A stretch of 31,966 bases of DNA from a virus. The position numbers and the translations under genes were made by a program. Numbering within the stretch: position 1 is the first letter of the stretch; every line of letters begins with the position of its first letter. Where the stretch lies: positions 1 through 31,966 of IMG/VR virus record IMGVR_UViG_3300036791_000363. The stretch is one strand, 5' to 3'. Below are positions 22,583 through 28,903 of this stretch, piece after piece. The notes under the pieces are model-generated. The model was not told where the DNA came from. It made no database searches and worked only from the letters and a program-made list of their open reading frames with translations.

Positions 22583-22866
22583 CATCGCCTCGACACTCGC
22601 CCCTTCGGGTGCAGCGCCGTCGCACGATTGCAGCGGCGATGCTCCGGGCCGGCCCACCGAGCTCGGTCGCCGTCGACGTGCCCCAGGTCCCACGGCGCGC
22701 CGGCGACGATCCGCTGCCCGCACCGCGCGCAGGTCGCTAACCCCGTAGCGACGAATCCGGCTAGGGCTCGACGCTTCGCGCGGTGCGCGGCCCCGTAGCC
22801 TCGATTCGTTGTCGATCGGGCTCGATCGTGCTCGAAGCGGGGGGGGTTGGCGACTGCGGGGGTCAC
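22579..22866 (-). CDS. HNH endonuclease (terminase-associated)
   Basis: The 95-residue product has the layout of terminase-linked HNH nucleases: RGYGAAHRAKRRA (22-34), a zinc CxxC (C46, C49), then WDLGHVDGDRARWAGPEHRR with H63 and H76 and the following C79 and N80. Such proteins work with the large terminase in HK97-like phages to cut cos sites. The start is GTG 22866-22864 and the stop overlaps the next gene. Its presence next to terS and terL supports cos-type ends. Confidence 0.9.
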   Translation of the reverse strand: MTPAVANPPRFEHDRARSTTNRGYGAAHRAKRRALAGFVATGLATCARCGQRIVAGAPWDLGHVDGDRARWAGPEHRRCNRATALHPKGRVSRRW

Positions 22867-22898
22867 CGCGCGATCGCCGGATTAAAAACTCGCCTCAT
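22863..22898 (-). CDS. possible 11-residue coupling mini-ORF
   Basis: ATG 22898-22896 overlaps the previous stop in an ATGA, and the TGA 22865-22863 overlaps the HNH GTG in a GTGA. The frame (MRRVFNPAIAR) exactly bridges the otherwise empty 28-base gap. Third positions (GTT, TTT, AAT) are not typical of the genome, so the peptide itself may not matter. The reading frame could pass ribosomes on to the HNH gene. Confidence 0.35.
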   Translation of the reverse strand: MRRVFNPAIAR

Positions 22899-23116
22899 TC
22901 GTCGCTCTCGTCCTCGCCGGCCTCGGGCTCGGCGAGCTCGTACGGGACGAGCCCTCCGATGATCTTCATCGCCTCTTGCATCGGCGCGACGTTGACCTGA
23001 TCTTCGGGCTCGTCTTGCTCGGCGATGTAGGCGGCGCCGAGCTCGAGCATCTGCCCGAGCGTGCTGAGGTCCTCGACGTCCATCCGAGTGTGGGTAGGTC
23101 GGTTCGAGGTGCTCAT
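22895..23116 (-). CDS. hypothetical acidic protein, 73 aa
   Basis: ATG 23116-23114 has one of the best ribosome sites in the window (AGGAGGGCGGA). The product begins MSTSNRPTHTRMDVEDLSTL, has a helical middle (GQMLELGAAYIAEQDEPEDQ, APMQEAMKIIGGLVPYELAE) and a very acidic end (EPEAGEDESDE). No membrane or metal motif is seen. It is the first gene after the hairpin at 23201-23226 and so may begin the packaging and structural transcription unit. I do not recognise the family. Confidence 0.75.
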   Translation of the reverse strand: MSTSNRPTHTRMDVEDLSTLGQMLELGAAYIAEQDEPEDQVNVAPMQEAMKIIGGLVPYELAEPEAGEDESDE

Positions 23117-23200
23117 TCCGCCCTCCTGATTTAGGTGACCTGCCGCGGTGAAGTCTGCCGAAGATTCCGGCGGTGTGCAGGCGGTTCACCTCGAGCACGA

Positions 23201-23226
23201 CGAAGGGCGCCTCGCGGCGCCCTTCG
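23201..23226. terminator. strong hairpin, candidate terminator
   Basis: A perfect 11-bp stem (CGAAGGGCGCC at 23201-23211 with GGCGCCCTTCG at 23216-23226) closes a TCGC loop. No U-tract follows on either strand, as is common for actinobacterial terminators, so efficiency is uncertain. It separates the small regulatory genes from the packaging genes. The remaining gap (23117-23268) holds the ribosome site of the next gene and no clear promoter. Confidence 0.6.
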
Positions 23227-23268
23227 GCCTTCAGGTCCCCAACCCAAGGGTGCGAGTCTAGCCGGCGG

Positions 23269-23502
23269 TCACGACGCCGGCGCCTTCGCGAGGATGCGGC
23301 GTGTCCATTCGGGTGTGAAGCCGGCGGCCTCGGCGATCGGCCGGAGCGCGAGCCCGGCGTCGCGCGCTTGGCGCATGGCGGTCTCGAGCTCGAGTCGGGC
23401 GGCGTCGTTGCGGGCGGCGGCTCGGGTGACGGCCGCGAGCCGGCGGCGCTGCTCGGCCTGCCGTGCTTTCTGCTCGGCCTGCCGTGCTTTCTGCTCGGTC
23501 AC
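23269..23502 (-). CDS. small HTH protein with duplicated N-terminal heptads
   Basis: The 77-residue product has a basic coiled-coil start containing a perfect seven-residue duplication (EQKARQA twice). A helix-turn-helix follows, of the form ALRPIAEAAGFTPEWTRRIL. Its C-terminal 50 residues resemble the HTH protein at 5708-5941 in spacing and many residues, so the two look paralogous. The start GTG 23502-23500 lies in a GTGA overlap. It is next to a 17-bp palindrome shared with the integrase region and probably regulates transcription. Confidence 0.72.
   Translation of the reverse strand: MTEQKARQAEQKARQAEQRRRLAAVTRAAARNDAARLELETAMRQARDAGLALRPIAEAAGFTPEWTRRILAKAPAS
23451..23498. repeat. 21-bp tandem duplication within the HTH gene
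   Basis: GCTCGGCCTGCCGTGCTTTC plus one T occurs twice without change (23451-23471 and 23472-23492), followed by GCTCGG of a third copy. The unit is seven codons, so the frame is kept and coiled-coil length can change by one heptad. Perfect identity suggests a recent expansion. Confidence 0.85.
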
Positions 23503-23768
23503 GGGTTCTGCCCGAGCCGCTCCTGGTACTGCTTGAGCTGATCGCCGCAGAAGGTGGCGCCGAAGGCGTTCTGCCCGCAGGTCGTGTAGTTGAGGTGGAC
23601 GCGCCAGAGGAAGTTGTCGAAGGTGCCGTGCGTCCAGGCGACGGCGACGATGACGGCGATCGCGGCCGCGACCACCGTTCGGCGGGGGTTCGCGAGCCGG
23701 CGCTCCCTCGGCGGCCGCTCGTCGGGACGGCGAGGCGTCTTGGGGATGCCGGTGGTCTGGAACGTCAT
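23499..23768 (-). CDS. small single-pass membrane protein, 89 aa
   Basis: The start is ATG 23768-23766 with AGGACC upstream. A polar basic N-terminus (MTFQTTGIPKTPRRPDERPP) precedes one membrane helix (TVVAAAIAVIVAVAWTH, about 31-47). An extracytoplasmic part follows with two Cys in TTCGQNAFGATFCGDQLKQY that could form a disulfide. The positive-inside rule puts the N-terminus in the cytoplasm. It is the first gene after the palindrome at 23806-23822 and is coupled to the HTH gene. No function is recognised. Confidence 0.75.
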   Translation of the reverse strand: MTFQTTGIPKTPRRPDERPPRERRLANPRRTVVAAAIAVIVAVAWTHGTFDNFLWRVHLNYTTCGQNAFGATFCGDQLKQYQERLGQNP

Positions 23769-23805
23769 TGGTTGGTGGTCCTTTCGGATCGGGGGGAGCT
23801 GCTCA

Positions 23806-23822
23806 TGTCCACAATGTAGACA
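23806..23822. promoter_or_regulatory. 17-bp palindrome, candidate operator (copy 2)
   Basis: TGTCCACAATGTAGACA fits TGTCYA-N5-TRGACA, like the site at 5155-5171. It lies in the 85-base gap before ATG 23768 and overlaps a minus-strand TACATT (23818-23813) that would serve as a -10 box. No convincing -35 was seen. A protein bound here would block transcription of the membrane-HTH gene pair. Confidence 0.5.
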
Positions 23823-23853
23823 CTGTGTGCGTCGTGCCGTTGCGGGTAGACGC

Positions 23854-23943
23854 TTAGCCCCAGCCGTAGAAGTAGGCGAGCGCGACGAACACGGCGATCA
23901 CCACGAACGCGACCTCGGTGAGCGTGATCGGCCCGACCTTCAT
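23854..23943 (-). CDS. 29-residue membrane micro-protein
   Basis: ATG 23943-23941 overlaps the methyltransferase stop in an ATGA, and the frame ends at TAA 23856-23854. The product begins MKVGPITLTEVAFVVIAVFV and ends ALAYFYGWG. It is a short polar start, then one membrane helix and an aromatic end. Third positions are almost all G/C and the overlap matches the genome's pattern, so it is likely a real protein. Tiny single-pass proteins often modulate larger membrane proteins; the partner is unknown. Confidence 0.7.
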   Translation of the reverse strand: MKVGPITLTEVAFVVIAVFVALAYFYGWG

Positions 23944-24497
23944 GCGGTCGAGGGTAGCGCGACGTGGACGATCCCGAACCCGAACCCGCCGGGCTCGACG
24001 ATCGTCTCGGTGTCGTGCCCTTGCTCGAGCTCGGCCCATAGCCGGTCGACCTCGATCGTCGGGTCGGGGGTCGGGGTTATGTCGTGCAGCACGACGAGGC
24101 CGCCGGGTGCGGCGAGCGCACCGTAGGCCTGCCAGTCGCGGCGGACGCTCTCGAGGTAGTGGTCGGCGTCGATGTAGACCCATTCGTACGGGCCGAGCGC
24201 GGCCGCTTGCGAGATGACGGTCGTGTCGCTCGAGTCGCCTTCGATCACGACAAGCTCGGTGCCGTCCTGCATCCACTCGGGGTAGAGGTCCCGGTTATCG
24301 CGGTGCAGGTAGGTGTCGATCGCGACGACGACCGTGAGCGGTGGAAAGGGTGCGGCGTGCGTGAGCCAGTGGTAGAGGGTTCCGCCGGCGAAGGTGCCGA
24401 CCTCGAGCACGCGCCGCGGCCGCCGCGCACGGTAGAGGTCGACGAGCCGCTCGAGCTCGAGCTCGTGCTGCAGCACCTCGACGGGGGTCTCGATCAT
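23940..24497 (-). CDS. class I SAM-dependent methyltransferase
   Basis: The 185-residue product has SAM motif LEVGTFAGGT (31-40), an acidic strand end in VVVAIDTYLH, IDADHYLESV (109-118) and GGLVVLHD (132-139). This is the layout of CmcI/Methyltransf_24-like O-methyltransferases. D109, D111 and H112-D139 type residues could bind a metal. There is no DNA-methyltransferase DPPY motif, so the substrate is probably a sugar or small molecule. The coupled glycosyltransferase before it (ATGA at 24497) suggests methylation of the same glycan. Confidence 0.85.
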   Translation of the reverse strand: MIETPVEVLQHELELERLVDLYRARRPRRVLEVGTFAGGTLYHWLTHAAPFPPLTVVVAIDTYLHRDNRDLYPEWMQDGTELVVIEGDSSDTTVISQAAALGPYEWVYIDADHYLESVRRDWQAYGALAAPGGLVVLHDITPTPDPTIEVDRLWAELEQGHDTETIVEPGGFGFGIVHVALPSTA

Positions 24498-25015
24498 CGC
24501 TCGCCTCGCTCGTGCGCCGGCCTGCCGACGAGCGCGATCGCGACCGGGTGCAGCACCGGCTCGTCGCCGCGGAGCTCGAGCGTCGAGCTCGCGAAGTCGT
24601 AGTCGCCCTCGTAGCGGTTCCCCCAGGTGCCGAGCCGGCCGGCCTGGTTCGGCACGACGAGCATCTGCGTCGAGACGTACCCGACCTGCAGCGGCAGCGG
24701 GCCCGGCGCGAGCTCGCGGCCGTCGTGGTAGCGCATCGCGAAGAGGTGCACCCGGTCGGGGTCGAGCTCGAGCTCACGCCGCACGAGCTCGAGCGCGCCG
24801 CCGAGGTGCCGGTCGTCGTCGTCGATGAACATGAGATGAGAGCCGGCGCACCGCGGCATCGCGCGGTTACGCGCCGTGTGCCCGTAGTCGCCGCTCGAGT
24901 CGCGGACGATCACGAGCTCGTCGCCGTGGGAGAGCTGCGGCACGAGCGCGCCGACGGTCTCGACGACCGAGCGGCGCCCGCAGGTCGGGATCACGATCGA
25001 GAGCGTGACGCTCAT
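24494..25015 (-). CDS. GT-A glycosyltransferase (GT2-like)
   Basis: The 173-residue product starts MSVTLSIVIPTCGRRSVVET, the usual nucleotide-binding start of GT2 enzymes. It has a metal-binding acidic run FIDDDD (63-68) after RNRAMPRCAGSHL. The C-terminal half contains YVSTQMLVVPNQAGRLGTWG and YEGDYDFASSTLEL, typical acceptor-side elements. It is shorter than most GT2 enzymes. It is coupled by ATGA overlaps to a repeat protein before it and a methyltransferase after it. Together they probably build and cap a sugar on virion or host surface. Confidence 0.88.
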   Translation of the reverse strand: MSVTLSIVIPTCGRRSVVETVGALVPQLSHGDELVIVRDSSGDYGHTARNRAMPRCAGSHLMFIDDDDRHLGGALELVRRELELDPDRVHLFAMRYHDGRELAPGPLPLQVGYVSTQMLVVPNQAGRLGTWGNRYEGDYDFASSTLELRGDEPVLHPVAIALVGRPAHERGER

Positions 25016-25305
25016 CCGGCGCGCACGGTCGGCTTCGCGTAGGGGATCAGAACCGGCGGTAGCCAGACCCAGCGGATCGGGGTTAGCACCTCGACGGCGA
25101 GCTGCGTGAGGCGCGCCTGCGGCTCGAGCGGGTAGAGCACCTCGATCGCGAGTTGGGTGATGCGGCCGCCGGGCTCGAGCGGGTAGAGGGTCTCGACGGC
25201 GACCTGCGTGACGAGGTAGTGCGGAGTCGGCGGCGGCGGCGCTGTCGCGTCGCCGGCGCCCTCTCCGGGGTACGGCTGCCCGAAGGGGTAGACGCCGAGC
25301 GACAA
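25012..25305 (-). CDS. 97-residue protein with 17-residue repeats
   Basis: Three near-identical units, VTQVAVETLYPLEPGGR (32-48), ITQLAIEVLYPLEPQAR (49-65) and LTQLAVEVLTP (66-76), follow a Pro/Gly-rich start (GVYPFGQPYPGEGAGDATAP). The DNA repeats with a 51-base period. The units look like short beta hairpins that could stack or trimerise. The start is TTG 25305-25303, directly after the previous stop. Its place between fibre genes and the glycosyltransferase suggests a small fibre or virion component; I do not know a function. Confidence 0.7.
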   Translation of the reverse strand: MSLGVYPFGQPYPGEGAGDATAPPPPTPHYLVTQVAVETLYPLEPGGRITQLAIEVLYPLEPQARLTQLAVEVLTPIRWVWLPPVLIPYAKPTVRAG

Positions 25306-26046
25306 TCAGGCCTTGACGAAGCGGACGTAGGAAGGCGCGTCGGCGCCGCCGGTGCCGGTGCCCGAATGGAACGTGCCGTTGCCGCCGCTCGCTACGCACG
25401 TCAGCAGGTAGGTGTGGCTGCCTGCCGACGGCGTGAACTTGAAGCGGGTGTATTGCCCGATGATGATGTTCGCGGCCGCCGCGGTGAACACGACCGCGAC
25501 CGCTGCGATTTGTGTTGAGCCTTCGGTGAGGTAGACGCGCAGGTTCGCGCCGACCGAGACTCCCGGCTGCAGCCCGGTCACGTTCACCTCGGCCCAGACG
25601 GCCGCACCGTCGAAGGTGTGCGCGGCGCAGGTGAGGCAGGTCGTGCCGGGCGCGCTGGTCGCGGTGACGGTCGTGTTCGCGGTGGTTTGGTCGTACCCGA
25701 TTTCGGTGCCGCTGCCGCCGCTGCTCAGGCCGGCCTCGATATCGGTGAGGGTCTTGGCGGTGATCGTCGCGGCGATTTGGTCGCCGGCGACGACCGTGCG
25801 CGCGCTCGAGCTCTCCTGCGCGCGGGTGATCGTGAGCGTGTCGGTCGAGATCGCGGTCACCCGGACGATTTCGGCATTCGCGACGGTCGGGTTCGCGCCG
25901 GTCGGCCAGACGGTCGCGTTGAACGGCGGGGTCGGGAACTTCGCACCGTCGCCGCTCGTGACAACGAGCGAGGTGCCGCTCGTCGCCGGCGACGGCGCCG
26001 TCGCGACCGCCGAGTAGGCGAAGTTTTTGTGCGCGTCGACGGTCAC
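25306..26046 (-). CDS. tail fibre or receptor-binding protein, 246 aa
   Basis: The start is GTG 26046-26044 (GTGA overlap). The N-terminal 100 residues (VDAHKNFAYSAVATAPSPAT, TSLVVTSGDGAKFPTPPFNA, DTLTITRAQESSSARTVVAG) form a beta module often found at the start of phage tail or fibre proteins. A Gly/Ser hinge near 108-112 follows. The C-terminal 130 residues are a beta-sandwich-like domain (VNVTGLQPGVSVGANLRVYL, FTPSAGSHTYLLTCVASGGN) likely to contact the host surface. No enzyme motif is seen. Confidence 0.7.
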   Translation of the reverse strand: MTVDAHKNFAYSAVATAPSPATSGTSLVVTSGDGAKFPTPPFNATVWPTGANPTVANAEIVRVTAISTDTLTITRAQESSSARTVVAGDQIAATITAKTLTDIEAGLSSGGSGTEIGYDQTTANTTVTATSAPGTTCLTCAAHTFDGAAVWAEVNVTGLQPGVSVGANLRVYLTEGSTQIAAVAVVFTAAAANIIIGQYTRFKFTPSAGSHTYLLTCVASGGNGTFHSGTGTGGADAPSYVRFVKA

Positions 26047-27101
26047 GTCACGACCTCGACGCCGAACTCGGCGGCGTTGACGTCGGTGATTGTCCAGCCG
26101 GTGCCGCTGCCGGGCTCGACGTCGTAGATTTCGGTGAGGTCGACGTAGGTCGTCGCGAGCGTCAACGAGCTCCCGACCTGGTCGGTGCCGGCGAGCCGCA
26201 CGACCGGCGCGATCTGCCGGGTGCCGGCGTCGTCCTTCCGCGCCCAGAGGTTCGTCTGGATGCCGGTGACCGGGCCGGCGACGCTCGGGACGTCGGTGCA
26301 GATGTAGGTGTCTTTCGTGCCGACGGTCGCGCTGCCGACGTAGCTCGTGTCGCCGTCAGGCGGGTGCTCGTTGACGCGGCTGTAGTGCGGCGTGCCGGTG
26401 TCGGGTGTGAGCCCGGTGTTCGCGCCGTCGGCGCTCGGGTAGAGGGTTGAAACGTGGACGTCGCCGGCGAACGAGGTGTTCACGGCGCCGCTCGAGTCCA
26501 TCACGTAGAAGTCGTCGAAGTCGAGCACGGTCGCGCTGCCGGTGATCCACCCGTTATTCGACTCGCTGTAGATGCCGGCCGTCTGCACGCCGGTCGAGCC
26601 GAGGTTCACGGTCGTCGTCGGGATCACTTCGATCCCATCGATCCGCGCTTGCACCGAGCCGCTCGCGCCGGCGATCACGGCTTTCACCTCGCAGTAGTGC
26701 CAGGTGTTCGCGAACACTTTGTTCACCGGCGAGGTGATCCCGTTGATGTAGAGCGCGCCGGTGTCCAGAATCCGCACGTCGAGGACCTGCGCGGCCGCGG
26801 CGGTCCAGGCGGCGTAAAGCCGGCCCGCCGAGCCGGCCGCCGGCAGCAGCGTCGTCCGGAAGGCGAATCCGAGCACGATCGTCGTGAGCGGCGCCGGGAG
26901 TGTTTTTGACATTTGCACGGTGCAGACGAGCGCGGTCGGCATCGTCACCGTGAACGCTTGCCCGTCGACGCGGCCGGTCGTGAACGCGCCCGTCCACTGG
27001 CGCGTGCCGGAGACGAGCGGGTTCGTGAACGTCCAGCCCTTGAGCGTCGCGAGCGTGGTCGTGTTGAAGTGGTCGAACCCCTCGATCAGCACGAGCGCCA
27101 T
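26043..27101 (-). CDS. LamG/concanavalin-like minor tail protein
   Basis: The 352-residue product begins MALVLIEGFDHFNTTTLATL and has a jelly-roll lectin-like pattern: TTIVLGFAFRTTLLPA, QVLDVRILDTGALYINGITS, NTWHYCEVKAVIAGASGSVQ and VLDFDDFYVMDS. The C-terminal part (DVHVSTLYPSADGANTGLTP, DTSYVGSATVGTKDTYICTD) is a second beta domain common in phage minor tail proteins. It is probably a receptor-binding or accessory tail protein. The start ATG 27101-27099 shares one base with the previous TAA. Confidence 0.75.
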   Translation of the reverse strand: MALVLIEGFDHFNTTTLATLKGWTFTNPLVSGTRQWTGAFTTGRVDGQAFTVTMPTALVCTVQMSKTLPAPLTTIVLGFAFRTTLLPAAGSAGRLYAAWTAAAAQVLDVRILDTGALYINGITSPVNKVFANTWHYCEVKAVIAGASGSVQARIDGIEVIPTTTVNLGSTGVQTAGIYSESNNGWITGSATVLDFDDFYVMDSSGAVNTSFAGDVHVSTLYPSADGANTGLTPDTGTPHYSRVNEHPPDGDTSYVGSATVGTKDTYICTDVPSVAGPVTGIQTNLWARKDDAGTRQIAPVVRLAGTDQVGSSLTLATTYVDLTEIYDVEPGSGTGWTITDVNAAEFGVEVVT

Positions 27102-28114
27102 TAGCGCGCGTACACCAGGAGTCGCGATCCCGCCTTGAGTTTCGCCGTGCCCTGCGCGGCGAGCTTGAGTCGGGTGATCCCGCTCGTCGATCGGTAGACG
27201 AGCCCCCAGAGCTGCACGTTCGAGTTACCCGAGCTCGAGTCGATGTTGCTATCGGTCATCTCGGCGTTCTTGTAGAACGTCGTGCCGGCGTAGCCGGGGA
27301 TCGTGAGCCGCCAGGTCGAAGCGTAGTTCGCGGTGCCCCCGGCACCGTGCCCGGTCATGTGCCAGGCGTTCTCGCCGAACGCTTGAGCGACGCCGGCCGC
27401 GCCGCTGTTGTTCGCGATGAACGAGCGGTCATAGTGCGCGGCGGTGTCGTTGTTCACGACCACGTCGACGTCGTGCGCCGAGACGCTAGCGTCGTCGGTC
27501 CTGACGATCGCCCAGACCTCGAGGATCGCGTAGGTGAGGGGGAACGCGCCGGCCATCGCACCGTCGACGTTCGTGTCGATCGAGGCGGCGTCGCTCGTGA
27601 GGGTGTAGTCGTAGAGGAGCGCTCCGACGCCGCCTGCGGGCCCGGTCGGCCCGGTCGGCCCGGTCGCGCCCGTCGGGCCGGTCGCGCCGGTCGCGCCCGT
27701 CGCGCCGGTCACGGGCCCGACGTACTCGATCGTGCGGTCGGTCTTGACGAGCACCTTGCCGATCTGGTCGAGGCCGAGCCCGGCAAATTGCGGCGTGTCG
27801 TCGAACGGCGCCGGCGCGACGGTCGGGAGCGTCGCGATCGTCGAGAGCTCGGCGCCGCCGTAGATGCCGCCGAGCTGCACCTCGATCCCGTCGGGTGCGA
27901 GCCGCCACCCGGCCGGCGGGCAGCCGGCGACGTTCGTCCACGGCGAGGTGAAGGTGCCGCCGTCGGGATCGCCCACGATCAGGTCCGGGGGTGAGGTCGC
28001 GGGCGCGATCGGCGTGAAGTAGTGCCACGGGCCGAACTTGTCCTCGAGGCCGGGGATCGGGTCGGCGTGACCGGGAAGGTGATCCGAGCCGTGAATGATC
28101 GGCCTCGGCGTCAT
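27101..28114 (-). CDS. tail fibre with collagen-like repeat
   Basis: The 337-residue product begins with RPIIHGSDHLPGHADPIPG, a motif common in actinophage fibre proteins. An attachment domain extends to about 132. A collagen-like Gly-X-Y run (GATGATGATGPTGATGPTGP, eight triplets at 137-160) should form a trimeric stalk. The C-terminal head (170-337) is beta-rich with WAIVRTDDASVSAHDVDVVV and STWRLTIPGYAGTTFYKNAE. The start ATG 28114-28112 sits in an ATGA overlap. It is the likely host-contacting fibre. Confidence 0.85.
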   Translation of the reverse strand: MTPRPIIHGSDHLPGHADPIPGLEDKFGPWHYFTPIAPATSPPDLIVGDPDGGTFTSPWTNVAGCPPAGWRLAPDGIEVQLGGIYGGAELSTIATLPTVAPAPFDDTPQFAGLGLDQIGKVLVKTDRTIEYVGPVTGATGATGATGPTGATGPTGPTGPAGGVGALLYDYTLTSDAASIDTNVDGAMAGAFPLTYAILEVWAIVRTDDASVSAHDVDVVVNNDTAAHYDRSFIANNSGAAGVAQAFGENAWHMTGHGAGGTANYASTWRLTIPGYAGTTFYKNAEMTDSNIDSSSGNSNVQLWGLVYRSTSGITRLKLAAQGTAKLKAGSRLLVYAR

Positions 28115-28380
28115 CCCGGCAGTCTGCTCGACCCCTGCCGGCGGCGCCACTCGCCGGCGTGCGGGCACGTCGTGAAGTGTGAGCGGTAGACGAGCTCGCC
28201 GGGGAACGCATCCGGTGAGACCGCGACCGCGACCGGGTACTTCGACCCGGCCGGCCGCCGGATGACGAACAGCCCGTGCGGGTCGGTGCCGGCGTACGGC
28301 TCGCGGTCGAGCGGCATCCGCTTCCCCTTCTCGGTCGCGACCCACACGATCGGCGCGAGGCACGAGCGGCACTCGCTCAC
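28111..28380 (-). CDS. small zinc-ribbon protein, 89 aa
   Basis: The product starts at GTG 28380-28378 with VSECRSCLAPIVWVATEKGK. C4 and C7 with H68 and C72 (SHFTTCPHA) form a plausible zinc site across a beta-rich body (LFVIRRPAGSKYPVAVAVS). Similar small zinc proteins occur in actinophage replication regions. Both ends are 4-base overlaps with neighbours. No specific function is known to me. Confidence 0.72.
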   Translation of the reverse strand: MSECRSCLAPIVWVATEKGKRMPLDREPYAGTDPHGLFVIRRPAGSKYPVAVAVSPDAFPGELVYRSHFTTCPHAGEWRRRQGSSRLPG

Positions 28381-28451
28381 CTTCGTCGCCGCCTCGGCGG
28401 GAAGAGCACGATCACGAGCACGATCACGGCGACCGCGGCGAGCTCGATCAC
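28377..28451 (-). CDS. 24-residue membrane micro-protein with poly-Arg tail
   Basis: GTG 28451-28449 overlaps the RusA stop and TGA 28379-28377 overlaps the next GTG, both as GTGA. The frame reads VIELAAVAVIVLVIVLF followed by PPRRRRR. That is one membrane helix with a five-Arg cytoplasmic tail, giving N-out, C-in topology by the positive-inside rule. The perfect fit between coupled genes and G/C-rich third positions support a real gene despite its size. Its function is unknown. Confidence 0.65.
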   Translation of the reverse strand: MIELAAVAVIVLVIVLFPPRRRRR

Positions 28452-28903
28452 GCGAGCCCCCTGATCGTGACGTGCGCGGCCGGCGACCCGTACGTTTTCG
28501 CGGCGGCGAGCTCGACGAAGGCGGCGTCGTCGACGACGACGATCCCGGTGATCGCGTCGCCGAGCGCGCGCACGAGCTTGTCGAGGTCGGGACGCTTGTC
28601 GCAGAAGATCGGCGCCGACGACTTGAGCTCGCCGGCATGAGCGCCGGTTCGGTAATGCGACTGCGGCCGCGCGAACACGAACGTGACGACGAGCCTGAGC
28701 GGGCCGGCGAACGGCCCCTCGTCGCCGGCGTCGAGCATCGCCGCCTGCGCGGCGGCCGCGATCGCGTTCCGCCACGGCTCGAGCCGCTCGCGGTTCCCCT
28801 CGTGCATGTAGGTCGCGCCGGCCTTCGTCGTGCGCGCTTGCTTCGAGCCCTGCGGCGCCGGTGTGCCGATCACGTCGAACTCGAGCAGGGTCTCGGCCGG
28901 CAT
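28448..28903 (-). CDS. rusA: RusA-like Holliday junction resolvase
   Basis: The 151-residue product begins MPAETLLEFDVIGTPAPQGS and contains the RusA signature PDLDKLVRALGDAITGIVVV, followed by DDAAFVEL. The conserved Asp residues coordinate metal for cutting four-way junctions. It would resolve recombination or replication intermediates before packaging, together with the RecT-like and exonuclease genes. The ATG 28903-28901 shares one base with the previous TAA. Confidence 0.93.
   Translation of the reverse strand: MPAETLLEFDVIGTPAPQGSKQARTTKAGATYMHEGNRERLEPWRNAIAAAAQAAMLDAGDEGPFAGPLRLVVTFVFARPQSHYRTGAHAGELKSSAPIFCDKRPDLDKLVRALGDAITGIVVVDDAAFVELAAAKTYGSPAAHVTIRGLA

Noticed and set aside
23117-23198. 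A gene starting at GTG 23198
   Set aside because: The first codons look coding, but the frame then runs antagonistically through the strong ribosome site and body of the 22895-23116 gene with poor composition.
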